From Paramyrothecium sp. XJ0827 (Eukaryota; Ascomycota; Sordariomycetes; Hypocreales; Stachybotryaceae): a stretch of DNA of 64,000 bases. The position numbers and the translations under genes are program-made. Under the pieces are notes generated by a model that was not told the origin of the DNA, made no database searches, and saw only the letters and a program-made list of their open reading frames with translations. Shown here in pieces: positions 1-11,483 of this stretch (positions within the stretch are counted from its first letter, which is position 1; each line of letters opens with the position of its first letter). The stretch is taken from contig JAJFPB010000010.1 in NCBI GenBank assembly GCA_020881915.1, positions 806,001 to 870,000 on the forward strand, in the 5' to 3' direction.

Positions 1-409
1 TATGGAGACTTTGTTGGCATCGTATTCTCGTATCCCGTGTTAAGCCTCATTTTCGTCCATTCAGGACCGGCGACCGCATAAAAATGCTTGTTTTCTTGTG
101 TCAGCATCCGTGTGATTGGCTCAATATGGCATACAAAGTAACTTCGCGCAATTTACGTTGCCTTGATTCATTGGCTGGTTGTATCAGCTGAAGCCATGGG
201 TGGCATCCCTCTGCTCAAGAAACTGGGTGAAGATACTGGCAAGGATGAGGCCCAAATAACTTAAAGAAAAGCTTGACGGGGATTCGGCAGCCTTATATCT
301 ATTTGGCGGTAATCACCTTGAGATGGATCCCACAGACTCTCGTTTTCTACTTTCCTAGACAGGAAGCCTGCTACAACCGCGATATCTTTTTCCGTGGACA
401 GCCACAGCC
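1..409. other. intergenic, no gene seen
   Basis: No convincing coding region or RNA gene was recognised. It ends at the start codon of the membrane protein gene, so its right part should contain that gene's promoter. A short open frame here overlaps that gene in another frame and looks like a shadow. Confidence 0.5.
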
Positions 410-1558
410 ATGTACAATAACATTCTACCTGTGTTGTTTATCTTGGCTGCCGTCGCGGCCGCCTCGCAATGGACCGTCACATCCTACTACGTTATCACCA
501 CCACCACCTCCATCTATAGCACGTACACTACGCACGAGTGGGCGCAGGACACCTACACATCAACCTTTTCTCTAAGGTCTGGCGTCACACCCACCGTGTC
601 AACTTACCTTTCAAGGTCCACCAGCACGGACAATGTCTACGACTTAGAAATTGTCGAGGTTTATCTCGATCCTACAGCCGTAAAAAAAGATGATGTGCAG
701 TTCACGAGCCCGTCGTATACGCCGAACACCGTCTACACGAGGTACCAGCAGCCCGTTGTAATCACCGGCCCTGCCTCGTGCGCGACTGCATTTACAGACA
801 CGACCTTTGTGAACTTGAATATTCCGACAGAAGCCGAAGATCAAGTGACACCTGCGAGTTATGAGACACAATACATCACGCATGAGTCGGACTCGACTGT
901 TACATACATTACTGCGTATCTCTCTGAGGCCATTTCTGTTGATCCAAAGTATTACAGCCGACTATTGGAAAACTATGCGAGCCGGTGCAGAGATTTCCGT
1001 TTCAGATCTTACAACGACGACAAGGACTTTGGTGGGTCCAGCAGTGGCGGCTCTGGCAACCGTGGCTATGAAAACGATGACGATGACGACGGGTTTCTGG
1101 GTGACGCTGGTGATCTTGGGGTGTGTTCTCTGGTCACCGGTTGCACCTCGTTGCGAACATGGGTCATTGTTGTCATTGTCTTGGTATGCAGCATGTTTGT
1201 ACTTGGTTTCTTTGAGTCTTTCTTCTGGTTCCGACGCCTCATGCAGGGCCGCACCGCGCTTCGTCTTGGCACTGTCTGCTGGATCCTCATCACATGGTTA
1301 ACGCTGTGTCTCACGCGGACGGCCAAAGCAAGGTCAAATGAGGACCAGCAGCGGCTTCGTGAACAATGGAAGTCCATTGGATTCGGCAGAAAATTGGTTT
1401 TGTGGCTCAAGAGGGGGTTCAGGTGGACTTACCCCGTGGAGCTGTTGGGTGAGCCTGCGAGTTCACAAGCCACAACGGCGGTTGAGGAAGTGAACGAGGC
1501 GGCACCGCCGGCATATACAACCTATAATAAGACGGCTACGAAGGAAGTGGTGCACTAG
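410..1558 (+). CDS. fungal surface/membrane protein with PPxY tail
   Basis: Single-exon gene of 382 codons. The first 18 or so residues form a signal peptide with a hydrophobic core (LPVLFILAAVAAAS). A Ser/Thr/Tyr-rich ectodomain follows up to about residue 205, of the kind seen in O-glycosylated fungal wall proteins. Next comes a Gly/Ser and Asp-rich low-complexity stretch (about 208-230, six acidic residues in a row near 222-227). Two hydrophobic segments (about 251-274 and 285-302) should span the membrane. The cytosolic tail has a PPAY motif at 366-369, a classical WW-domain ligand for Nedd4/Rsp5-type ubiquitin ligases. I do not recognise the family. Location at the cell surface or in the secretory membrane system is inferred from topology only. 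It is transcribed toward the oxidoreductase gene, which lies tail-to-tail about 185 bp away. Confidence 0.7.
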   Translation: MYNNILPVLFILAAVAAASQWTVTSYYVITTTTSIYSTYTTHEWAQDTYTSTFSLRSGVTPTVSTYLSRSTSTDNVYDLEIVEVYLDPTAVKKDDVQFTSPSYTPNTVYTRYQQPVVITGPASCATAFTDTTFVNLNIPTEAEDQVTPASYETQYITHESDSTVTYITAYLSEAISVDPKYYSRLLENYASRCRDFRFRSYNDDKDFGGSSSGGSGNRGYENDDDDDGFLGDAGDLGVCSLVTGCTSLRTWVIVVIVLVCSMFVLGFFESFFWFRRLMQGRTALRLGTVCWILITWLTLCLTRTAKARSNEDQQRLREQWKSIGFGRKLVLWLKRGFRWTYPVELLGEPASSQATTAVEEVNEAAPPAYTTYNKTATKEVVH

Positions 1559-1742
1559 GGCTCCTTAGATGTCATGCCTTTGGCAAATTGCGAGAAGAGT
1601 TAGAAGAGCTACGTGTTGTTTGAATTGCCTGGTGGTGTGCTTGAGAAATCCGTAGTGTCATAGCACATACATACGCTGCTGTGACTTCAATGCATGTAGT
1701 CTAGGTAGATCTTCTGGAACGCTTGTTTCGCCGCAAATGCGC

Positions 1743-2977
1743 TCATGATGATCCATACCCATGGCGCATAGCCATCACAAATATGTCGAGGTCCTGCATC
1801 GCATCCTGTAAAGTTGTTTTGGCTTGTTTGCCCTCCACGACCATTGCCCACAATGTTTTCAACTCCAAAGTGTAGGGATCCTCGAAGGTTTTTCGGATTT
1901 TTGTCTCTTTGTACGCCCCTCCGTCGTTTTCTGAAATATGTAGTGTAATAGGCAAGCCCTTGACATAAGGAGTATCATATTGCACCTTGACCGCCTTGTT
2001 GGCGCTGTAAATCTCTAAATGTGCGTCAAAGCGAGGGATGTTATCGATAGCCGACTCATAAGAGACAGTGAACGTAGGGTACTTGAAAAGAACGCTACAA
2101 AAAACCGTCAGTGAGTCGAAGAATGAATAGACAGGCTCATTTGCGTAAACATGACACGTACTTCCAAAATGGAAAACCAAGAGAAGAGCCAACAACTTTC
2201 TCTGGCATTCCCAATGCCTCCCTCATCAATGAAAGGTCATGAGACCCTAGCCCTCCAAAGATGCGCCACATGAGAGACGATTCAGGCGTCACGGGCACTC
2301 CGCCACAATCGTCGGTGAGTGCTGTCTTGACCATCTCTTCTGCTCTCTGGTTCTTGTCTGCGGAGTCTGCGGCGGTGAAATCTGAGAACTTATGGGGAAA
2401 GGTACCCGACTGTTCAACAAAGGTAGAATTTGGCCCGATGATATCTATTACTTGTCAGTCCCGCTGGCTGCGGTGCGTTGCGTCAATAATAGTGCTTCAT
2501 ACCGCGTACGCGAGCATAAAGAATCTTGTCCATGCCCCCAACTAACTGTACAGCCTCCTCAAACGCAGGTGCATAACGTCTCATGTAGCCGACCATGGCT
2601 TTCCCTTTACTTCGCTGTTCTGCTTCCGCGATGGCCAGGGCATCTCGTTTTGTGAGCGCCAGCGGCTTCTCTACCAAAACATGTTTGTCATGTTGTAGAG
2701 CCAAGATGGCATGCTCAGCATGATACTCGTCAGAGTTGACCACCAACACAACGTCCACTTGGTCGGATGCGCAAAGCTCAGCAGCATCACGCGTGGTCTT
2801 TGCAGTGCCATGGAGTTTCTTGGCGCAGTGCTCCAACGCAGCTGCAGATACATCGCATAGGTACGTGATGCAGAACCAGTCGCTCATCAACGACAGAGTC
2901 GGTAGGTGGACGACTTGGCTGACCTCTCCGCACCCAATCAAGCCGACATTGACGATCTTCCGGCTGGAGTCCGTCAT
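1743..2977 (-). CDS. Gfo/Idh/MocA-family NAD(P)-dependent oxidoreductase
   Basis: Three exons: 2977-2503, 2444-2162 and 2094-1743 (369 aa). The introns of 58 and 67 bp have GTATGA/TAG and GTACGT/TAG ends, and the frame is preserved through both. The N-terminus carries a Rossmann dinucleotide fold: GLIGCGEVS at about 12-20 gives the GxGxxS/A loop. The family hallmark EKP is at 103-105 (VLVEKPLALT). The rest is the C-terminal alpha/beta substrate domain. Members oxidise or reduce sugars, inositols or related cyclic compounds; the substrate cannot be read from sequence. The ATG at 2977 is preferred to an upstream in-frame non-ATG extension because the Rossmann strand starts seven residues later. 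It is transcribed divergently from the Zn2Cys6 regulator at 3387, which is therefore a candidate regulator. Length is normal for the family and no lesion is seen. Confidence 0.85.
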
Positions 2978-3386
2978 TGTAATGCCAATATGGCACGATA
3001 TGGTGCACTTGGACTTTGACAAGTACCAACGAGAAGGATCAGATCTTCGAGAACCCGAGACGAAGTAGTACTAGACTGGATGCAATTGGAAATTATTCCA
3101 CCCATACTGGAGCATATATGTAACATTGTCAACAATGATACCCATGGTTAGTCCAATCTGGCACTAGGAGCATTTCCCCGCATGGGGGAGTGAAGCTCTG
3201 ACATGACTCAGTCCCACTCGGACTGGCTCCAGTAGAACTAATAGTCCGGGATTCCCCGAGGGCTCTAGCTCCGGATATCCGCGAGAGTAAATACGCAACC
3301 CCCGCCCGAAAAGCTGCTTCCCCAGACTTTCATCCCCATCCTTCCGAATCTCCGCGACTCTCCCTTTGCCAAGCTGTGACGAGAAC
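2978..3386. promoter_or_regulatory. shared divergent promoter (oxidoreductase / Zn2Cys6 regulator)
   Basis: 409 bp between two divergent start codons. It is GC-rich near the regulator and contains the perfect palindrome described in a separate entry. No coding potential was recognised. Confidence 0.5.
3272..3281. promoter_or_regulatory. palindrome CGGATATCCG, candidate Zn2Cys6 operator
   Basis: Perfect 10-bp inverted repeat made of CGG and CCG half-sites 4 bp apart, the type of everted/inverted CGG pair bound by dimeric Zn2Cys6 proteins. It lies 106 bp upstream of the regulator start and about 295 bp upstream of the oxidoreductase start. Binding by the neighbouring regulator is an inference. 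Confidence 0.35.
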
Positions 3387-5685
3387 ATGGTCTCGTCCGG
3401 ACCAGATTCACTCTATCGGGTCAATAGCTCCTCTCAGTTGGTGGAGCCTACCGCGTCCCGGGGCGACGCCAGCACCCATGGCACCTCCGCTCCCGCCAGT
3501 GTCGCAGATCGCGATAAACGCTTGGCCCCTGGCCACACTTCGCAACCTGCTGCAGCATCTACCATATCAGGCAATTCCCAGCAAAGTCCGGTCCTTGTAG
3601 CATCTCCACACTCAACCCCCACAACAGCACGCAAGCGTCAACGCACCGAGAGCTCTCGCGCCGATGCAACATATCCAAGGAAGCGTGCCATCACCGCCTG
3701 TCGCCTGTGCCGCTCGCGCAAAGTGAAATGCAACAATGCCCGCCCTGTTTGTGGCAACTGCGAAGCTTCAGCTGCGCCGTGCGTCTATGAGGACACCCAG
3801 GATCTGTCCACGTGAGTTCTAAGCTTGCCTTCTCATCCCTATCTTGGAGTTCAAGAGCGTCAGTGTCAGGGCTGATACGAAGAGCTTTTCTTAGCTTTGA
3901 CCCCGCCAGTATCTTGATCCTCGAAAAACTTGACAAGGTCCTCTCTCGACTGGACGAAGTCTCAAGCTCATCAGCAACGCCTGTGCAGCTGGTCCTCAAC
4001 GCGGCCGACGTGAATACAACGGCTTTGAAAACAATAGGAAAAGATTACAGTCAAACTACAGCAAATCCAGGACCTGCAACGGAAAATATAAATGATCAAG
4101 AAGACGACTCCTACTTCGATCAGCTACAGATCCCAACCTCTCGTACCACGGCGGATGCAATTTTGCAATGGCCCATTTTCTGCGCTCGATTCCCTCCCAA
4201 CCACATAAATGACGCAGTGTTTCTGCAAGCTGCCGTCAAGGAGAATCGCGAATATGACGGCGCCACAAGACGGGCCGAGAGCCGGTGCCTCATTCTCGAA
4301 GAAGACATAGTGACTGACCTCGTGCGGCGGTTCCTGGAACTTGTTCATATCAAGAATCCTATTTTAGACACTGATTCCTTGTGGGCAAGCGTGGAAGATG
4401 TTCTTGAGGGCGGCTTGAAGTGGGATCAAGCATCTTGCTTGGTGGTAAGAGCCTACTTTCCCCCTTTCTTGTTCTCATAGACCGCTTCAGGGAAATCGCA
4501 ATCAACTAACTACAGCTCCAGCTACTAGCATGTGCCCTGGGATCTGTATCAACTCCCTTCCCTCGCGACCAGGAGTGCGCTCCAGATGGATCAGCCTCGT
4601 CGCTAAAGTCTCAGCAACATGATTTACGTGCCGGCGATGCATATTATCATATGGCTCAAAAAAGATTCGGTCTTTTGCAATTAGGCATTGTCGCGTCGCA
4701 GTGCTATTTTTTGGCTGGCGTTTACAAAATGTACACCATGCATCCTGTAATTGCATGGTCTCACTTCCAATCCGCAACCAAGGCATACCATCTCCATCTC
4801 GAGTGCAAAGCACGGCATCCTCAGCAAGAAGGGACATCGTTCATGTCCTCCAAAGGCAGACACCTGGAACAGAGGCTGTACTGGAGCTGCTACAAGACGG
4901 AGTGCGAGCTTCGAGCCGAGCTGAACCTTCCCAACAGCTCCCTCGTGGACGTGCAAAACCCTGAATTGCATCCTTCGCCGCCCGTCATCAACGCCGATGA
5001 AATGGCAGTATCCCCTGAGGCTGGAGGCGCAGCGTCACGAAACATAACGTATGCCTCAGCCGTGTCACAGCAGCGAAAAGAACAAACTTGGTTTTACTAT
5101 CTAACTGAGATTACCCTTCGACGGATGGCAAACCGTGTCCTGAATATGCTTTACACTGAAGGCCATGCAGCCTGGACCGAAGAGTGTGTCCGTTCCAACA
5201 TTCATGCCGCTGAACAGTTCGAGCAACAGCTCGACGAGTGGTATGCAACCTTGCCAGCGCCCATACGTTTCGAGTCAGAGAGTGTATGTGGCAAAGAGCT
5301 GCCGTACCACACACGAGGTCGGATTTTGCAGATTAAGCTGTGGCTCTATACCCCTTTCTTTTATTATGCCATTCATGCTCCCTCAGAAGTGCCTCGTCAA
5401 GGACCAATATGGGAGTTTGCAGAGAAGGCCATCACAATCAGCTACATGATCATGGAAGGCGAGCCAACTGGCCACCGTCACCACGGTACGTGGTACCATA
5501 TCATGACAATTGCCTCCTGTTGCTTGTTCATCATTGCGGCCGGACGGCGAGGCAATGTGCCGGTGCCACGAGAATGGAGACAGGAGGTTCAAGAGGCAAT
5601 CAAGAGAATACAATACTGGGAAGACGAAGGGCCAGGTGTAACTCGTGCTATTCAAGTCTTGACGACATATTTAATGGATATTTGA
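3387..5685 (+). CDS. Zn2Cys6 transcription factor
   Basis: Three exons: 3387-3811, 3895-4444 and 4516-5685 (714 aa). Introns of 83 and 71 bp have GTGAGT and GTAAGA donors. A Ser/Thr/Pro-rich N-terminus is followed by a basic patch and a complete binuclear zinc cluster with cysteines at 105, 108, 115, 122, 125 and 132 (ACRLCRSRKVKCNN...). After a short linker a leucine-rich segment (about 145-160) could dimerise. The long C-terminal part has the look of the fungal-specific transcription factor domain (Fungal_trans). It is a nuclear DNA-binding regulator; the target is unknown, but divergence from the Gfo/Idh/MocA gene makes local control plausible. The ATG at 3387 is the second in-frame ATG; one 21 bp upstream is possible. 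No disruption is seen. Confidence 0.85.
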
Positions 5686-6445
5686 CTTGGGGTGGAATTG
5701 ATCAAGTTGTGTAAGGTCGATCTCATCAATCACCACAACATGATTGTGTTAAATAGTCCGTGATATATCTGTTTGAGACTTGTACCCATCAGGTATTCAC
5801 GAATGCACTCATTCGCTTCCTACATGAAGTATGATTGTTGTCCTATAGAAGATTCGTCTTGCGAGAAAGGGGGCGAAGAATAGGGTCTTCAGCACGTTGT
5901 GTGCTCAAGGCCCCGATCGTGAAAGCACTCAAGAATATTGAGGTACTTTAATTACTATGAATTGAATTCAAGCTTAGACAGTCTTTCTTTCGAAGCGAGA
6001 CCACGCAGAAAACAAGATATTAAATTGCCCGACAATGAATGCAAGTGTTCCAAATCTGTTGCTCTCGTTTCCTCCGCTCAGATACAGGCACCAAAAACTC
6101 ACAGGACGGAGACTTCGAAACTGCGGCTGAAGAGGACAAGGGAGATCCTATAAAGCAGGTCCCTTGATTAGCATGGCTCTCAGAAACCTTACCCGGGTAT
6201 TAAGAACGAGCATTCAGTATCTCTAGAAATATGCTCTACATTTACTCGCCTATTATGTTTGGTCTGAGGAGACTACTTGATTCAGCCACGGAAGGTTGAA
6301 GACAATTTATTTTTCCTAAACCTGTGAACACAACGCCTGCTAAGCTATGCATTATTTTTGGCCGAGACTTCTCTAACCGTCCATATTGTGGGCCTATATC
6401 CTACAATATCCCGAACATTTTACCATTACCCTGGACTATCGCGCA
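5686..6445. other. intergenic, no gene seen
   Basis: Convergent 3' flanks of the regulator and the FNT channel gene. The sequence is AT-richer than the genes. A 71-codon open frame at 5938-6153 has no recognisable features. Confidence 0.5.
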
Positions 6446-7544
6446 TTAAACCATGTGATCCCCTCGTGCACCTCTCCCATCATTGCCTGCTGTAACCGTC
6501 TCTCCGCTTTCCCCATCAGTTCCAGCACCGTCAACACCGTGCATCCCGACACCGCCTCTCCCCTTCTTTTCTCCGCTCAGTGGCTGGCCAGTTTCTGTAG
6601 CCAAGTTATCGTCACGTCCGTACAAGAACCACAGGGGTGCGCCGGTCAAGAGTGCGCCGCCAACGATGTTGCCTAGTGTAACCGGAATTGTACATTGGTA
6701 GATGAACTTCCCAACACCAAAGTTTGTGCCATAGAACATTCCGATCGGTACGAGGAAGAAGTTGGCAATAGAATGCTGGTAACCCAGAGCGACACTGAAG
6801 ACGGAAGTTAGTACTCTGGGTCCACTTCTCAAAGGTTGGCAATGACAATGGGCACCAAAGCCAAAACAGGGATACTCACAAAGTCCATATGGGCAGCCAA
6901 ATGCCAACGATTTTGGAAAGATTGTCCTTGCTGCTTGTTGCCAAGAACACGGCTAGACCTACCAGCCAATTACAGCCAATGCCTCTGGTGAAGTTGTATC
7001 CCGAATTGATGTTCACCCTGCCTTCTGCTTGGGATACGGCGTACGCTGTCTGGGCTGTGGAACTGAGTGTGTTGCTCCACCAAGCCAACACGCCTGCGAA
7101 GAAGAGGCAACCTGCTAGGTTGAAGATGTAGCAAACGACCCAGTTCCTCAAGAGATCGTATACGCTCGTCCTTCGTTGCAATGTCGTATACATCATGATG
7201 GTCATGTTGCTCGTGACCAGTTCGACATTAGTGAGGATCACCAGTACAAATCCGATCGGAAAGGTGAACGCGGCCAACAGGGTGATGAGGGAAGGATTGG
7301 CGGTGCGCTGGTCGGGCGCTCCGCCCGCCACGACGAGATCGAACAAAGAGCCGAGCGAGATGAAGATGCCACCGAAGAAAGACTTTACTATGAGGTCTGC
7401 CCATGGAAGCTTAGCTTTGGCGATGCCGGACTGCGTAATGAGCTGACACGTCTCTGGCGGAGAGTGGGCGTCGACTTTCTCCATTGACACATGCGGACGA
7501 CGATCATCGTCCACATACTTATCGTTGGTGTGTCCTGATGACAT
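6446..7544 (-). CDS. formate/nitrite transporter (FNT) family channel
   Basis: Two exons: 7544-6880 and 6794-6446 (337 aa); the 85-bp intron has GTGAGT/CAG ends and interrupts a Phe codon. The N-terminal half has a cytosolic leader followed by FNT-type helices (KSFFGGIFISLGSL, FPIGFVLVILTNVELVTSNM). The second exon contains GYQHSIANFFLVPIGMFYG, matching the conserved FNT core with the pore histidine and the ANxFLVPxG stretch. Members are pentameric plasma-membrane channels for nitrite, formate or related small anions; fungal NitA-type proteins import nitrite. The Gly/Glu/Asp-rich tail after about residue 290 is low complexity and probably cytosolic. Nitrite versus formate cannot be told from the sequence. 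No nitrate or nitrite reductase lies nearby. Confidence 0.88.
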
Positions 7545-9777
7545 TATTATTCCCCCGTTCAGGTTGAAAGCTAATTGAAAATCACCAGCTATATCAATAC
7601 GGCGAAGAGTTCTTATATACTAAGGCAGGCGATGATGCGGTTGTTCAACAAGGGCTAGCTCCTGGGCTTCCAGATGGCGTTTCTCGGCAATGCCGGCATT
7701 GCGATCAAGTCTGTTTAATAGTGGGCACTAAATTCAACTGAGAGGAGTATTTGAACTCATAGCAAACACATATAAATCTAATGAATGGTGACAAATTTAT
7801 CAATGACGCAATTAAGTCTTTGACGCAGCTATGATGCTATAGAGATTTGGTGGGCCGGGATTGTGACATCTCGCTACCACCACTAGAGTCGACCACATCA
7901 TGCCTGGAAACTGCGTCCGTGGAGCAAATGATCAGGATTCGTTTGTTATACTTAGAAGAAGCGAAACTGAGAAATAATTGCTCCCATTTTCAAGGCATAA
8001 ATTCAAAATTTCCAAATCTTGTTGTTCATACGGCCTGGAAAAGCCATTGCGCAATCATCCTTGGTGTTCGGAACAGCGAGAAGTGAGCGTCATCATGTGC
8101 ATGCAGTTTGGCTATACATAAACCATCCACCCGCGCATGACCTTTCAGCATTGATAAGAATTCCTCGCAGTTTTCGAACCCAAGGGTCTTCGCCTGAATG
8201 CTCAACATTGAAAGTCAACATGAGTGCGATTCTGGTCTAGATCCTTGATCGATAATCGTGAGGGCACTCTTCTTACGAGAAGAGATTTTCATTGTACTGA
8301 AACAAAAATTAAGATCGAAAAGGTATCCTTGACATCAATTTTGAACTTTGTGAGCTCAAATACACAACCTATGTCCGTGCCCAACAAAGCTATTTGCAAT
8401 AGGCCCGGAGAGTGGCGAGTTGAGAGTGCTGCCGTACTGCTTGATTAATCTTGGAATGCAATTGACTCGCACCATATAGCAGGGCCCCTACCCTATTGCT
8501 TCTTTAGTGCAAATGAGCACGATTTATTCTTGGCATACTCGGGCATCAAGTCTTGGTAGCAATGGCTCAGCGGCCCTGTTTTCACCCGTTGTGATGGCCA
8601 GCCAGCCGCTGATGAGAAATGTGACATATGACCGTTAAGGACATAAGCTGAGACTTGCTTTGCCACAAGATCTGCATTAAAACCTGCTCCTAAGTTGACG
8701 TGCAGCCTATGGTCACAACAAGGCAATGAATCCTGCCTACCTCCACGGATGCATTGCAAAATTACTCTAAGCTTGATGCAGTGCATCTCAACGTCCCGGA
8801 ACACGAACTGCTAGGAGCCGAGCACCCAACCATCAACTCCCACGATCCCAGGCTTCAGACAATAAATATTCATGTGTCCGGAAAGATAAGAAGGAGAAGC
8901 ATAAGGAAATGCACAGGCTACCACAAGTTAGATCATGAGCAGACAGGGGGTTATGTCGTTTGTCAGTGCGCGAAGAACAGCAAATTTCTTGTCAAGCAGG
9001 CACTGTGTCACTTGAAATATATTCTGAAACGTAGATCGAGCAGGAATGCATGATCGATATGTTCTACGTCCCAGGTCATACGGCTGATCCATGTTACCAT
9101 AGACAATGATGTTGTACAGCTCAACATCGGCGATTCCTTGCAATCACAGTCAGACTCAAGAAGCAACGAGCGAGGGGCATAGTACACCTCGGCAAATGTT
9201 CTCGCTAAGCAGCTGGAATCCTCCATGCCGTCATGATCACGATGAATATGCGGTGAAAGGAGCGGCCGAGGTCCGTGGCTGCCGACGTTCCGATCGCATT
9301 CCTCAGAGCGAAATGTTTCAGTGCTCGCTTCACAGCCTCCATTTGCCAAAAAAGTGAACCATCTCTTGGATTAACTCTCTGACATTCCTATCTAGTTTCA
9401 GTAGGGACGATCGTGCGACCTGCGGGGGAATTGTGGAACAAGTGCATATTGCTCGAAATCTCGTATCCGTCAAGTTTGTCAGTACGAAGCCGACATGTCC
9501 GTCATCCACGTTCCAATTTTGTCATACCAAGACAATTAGGTCTGCGACTCACGATGTCCAACGCCTCTTCGTCATCCGTGTCTTCGTATGGTTCCCTTGG
9601 CTGTCTTGCTTCTTCACTTGCTGCATTTCCGTCGGACGTGTTCTCTCTTGCCTAGTTGCACGATGCAGTATATATAGCCTCGCAATCATCCTGGCAAAAC
9701 AAACATTTTCCCAAACAGCATCAAACAGAACTACAATCATCACTTCAGATACAACAACAACTATCTAAAAGCTCAAA
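7545..9777. other. long intergenic, no gene seen
   Basis: About 2.2 kb, AT-rich, between the divergent starts of the FNT gene and the small secreted-protein gene. Only short open frames lacking codon bias or recognisable motifs were seen. Promoters of both flanking genes should lie at its ends. Confidence 0.5.
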
Positions 9778-10127
9778 ATGCGATCAATTCTTTCCACGAT
9801 CATCAGGTATGAAGTTGAAAACCCAGCATGAAGACGCAACGTTACTGACTTCTTCAGCCTTTCCCTCTTTGGTTGGTAGTTATCTAGGTTTTTGACTGCA
9901 CCATGCTAAGACACAATTTAGGCCTCATGGTACACGGACATGGTGGCGATGGCAATTACAACGGTGACGGCAACGGCAACAAAACACCATGCGAAAGGGT
10001 AGGCGCCTCATGCGACCCCATCATCCAGACCTTCTGCTCCGGTCAAGGCGATGTAACAATCGAGCTGCCGTGTGGCCCCGCTGGAATCGTCGGCGTCGGA
10101 TGCTGCTGGCACCCCGACCTGGACTAA
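9778..10127 (+). CDS. small secreted cysteine-rich protein (effector-like)
   Basis: Predicted three-exon gene: 9778-9806, 9858-9871 and 9922-10127 (82 aa). The middle exon is only 14 nt. The introns are 51 bp (GTATGA..TTCAG, with TACTGAC branch) and 50 bp (GTTGGT..TTTAG). This joint is the one that makes a good signal peptide (MRSILSTIISLSLFGLMVHG) and keeps the downstream frame open; fusing exons 1 and 3 directly would be out of frame. The mature part starts with a Gly/Asn/Asp-rich stretch, then a domain with six cysteines (four single plus a final Cys-Cys pair), enough for three disulfides. Size, secretion signal and even cysteine number are typical of fungal effectors or small secreted antimicrobial-like proteins, but no family is recognised. 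The splice model rests on frame logic only. Confidence 0.55.
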
Positions 10128-10398
10128 TTGGCCAACCAATACGCGCCGAAGAGTTGCAACGCCCGGTCTTTCGTTGTATGGAGTTCTCCACGGGAGTTTA
10201 AGCTCGGCCGATTGATCGCGAAGTGCAGTTCATAAATCTAGGCTATCTGACAAAGGCATTCAATTTCGACTAACATGTGCAATCCGATTTGATCGTGCTG
10301 CTGTTTCCGTCTTTGACTTTGCGCCCCGTTACTCACACTCACTAGTCTAGATCAAAAAGGAGAGATCCATCCAAACTGGAGACATCGGTGGATAACGC

Positions 10399-10403
10399 AA
10401 AAA
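10399..10403 (-). terminator. Pol III T-stretch after tRNA-Gly
   Basis: Five T residues on the minus strand, 9 nt past the tRNA 3' end. Confidence 0.6.
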
Positions 10404-10412
10404 GAAAGGCAT

Positions 10413-10494
10413 TGCGTGATCTGGGAATCGAACCCAGGGCTCCCCGACGTTGCTCGGATGGCAACGGAGAATTTTACCACTAAACCAATCACGC
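10413..10494 (-). tRNA. tRNA-Gly (GCC) with 11-nt intron
   Basis: The cloverleaf is clear on the minus strand: acceptor GCGTGAT pairs with ATCACGC, the T arm is CTGGG-TTCGATT-CCCAG, the D loop has the usual GG, and the anticodon stem CTCCG pairs with CGGGG (one G-U). Between the stem halves are 18 nt: a 7-nt loop with anticodon GCC plus an 11-nt intron at the canonical position after nucleotide 37. The mature length of 71 nt plus discriminator A fits tRNA-Gly. CCA is not encoded, as expected for a eukaryotic tRNA. Confidence 0.93.
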
Positions 10495-11483
10495 TGGTTG
10501 TCATGTTGTGATGTCTTCAGCCCTGTTGTTTGCAATTACGACGGTACGAGCCGCTGTCTCGAGTTACTCTCCGTCAATTGACCAACCATTACAGATTGTA
10601 CGGCGACTCTTCTTCAGTAACTTATTCCATAGACAGTTCGTTCCACTGGGGCATGAATATCAAGTCCACCAGCTACTTGCGGATGCTGCTGTTCAACGGT
10701 TATGGTGGTTTGCATATCTCGGTTCAGAAGGAGATGGCAAGGCACATCAATTGAAGAACCTGAGGATCACTCTGGATAGTCTTACCAAGTATTTCGAATG
10801 GCAATGTTATCTGAGGCTCTACATTCCACCAGGTGGCTTGAATTATTTTGCTATGTTCCTCCTTTCGTACATCACAGTCTTGCTGACCACAGCCTTGTCG
10901 CTTGAGCTCGCGTCCGTAGGCTATTTTGCGTTTGGGGAATCCCAGCTCTGCCTCCAGTCATATGCGAGAGACTAAATAGCCTACGGACCCCCTTCTTGGC
11001 AAAGGCCGAAATACGAGAAAGTCTGATCTCCGTCACGACCCGAATGTGGGCATCATTCTTGACACACCCAAACGCGACATTCACGTCTCCCCCGTTTCCA
11101 TTAGTTGGGGAAACCCCAAATTACCCCGTACAGAAGTTGCGGAGGGGCCCACCTCGTGACCCCAAAATTTTCCAGTCAAACGTCTAGTTTTCCATCAGGA
11201 CGGGACGGTCGAAGTCGGGGTGCCGGCACTAAGCCTCACATGGGGGTCGTAGCCTACGCTTTCCCATGGGGCACGGTCGACCCGACCCCAGTGGCCGTCT
11301 GAATCTTACGATTGTGTCACAATGCTAGTGGGATCATCGTGATGGGTTTTCATAAAAGGGCGCGCACCCTTCGCATTGCCGGGAGTGTCTCGCCCTGCAT
11401 CCCCAACGACCCAGAACTCAGTTGGTGAACTTGCACCTTATCAGCACCTCAAGCTGTCCGGGTTTTGGCTTCACTTTTCCAAA
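10495..11483. other. intergenic upstream of MFS sugar transporter
   Basis: No gene recognised. The half nearest the transporter is rich in runs of C and G and includes two CreA-type SYGGRG matches (GCGGAG near 11138 and CCCCAG near 11287). They hint at carbon-catabolite control, though single hexamers occur often by chance. Confidence 0.4.

Noticed and set aside
5938..6153. 71-codon gene between regulator and FNT channel
   Set aside because: No signal peptide, motif or neighbouring exon; AT-rich flank.
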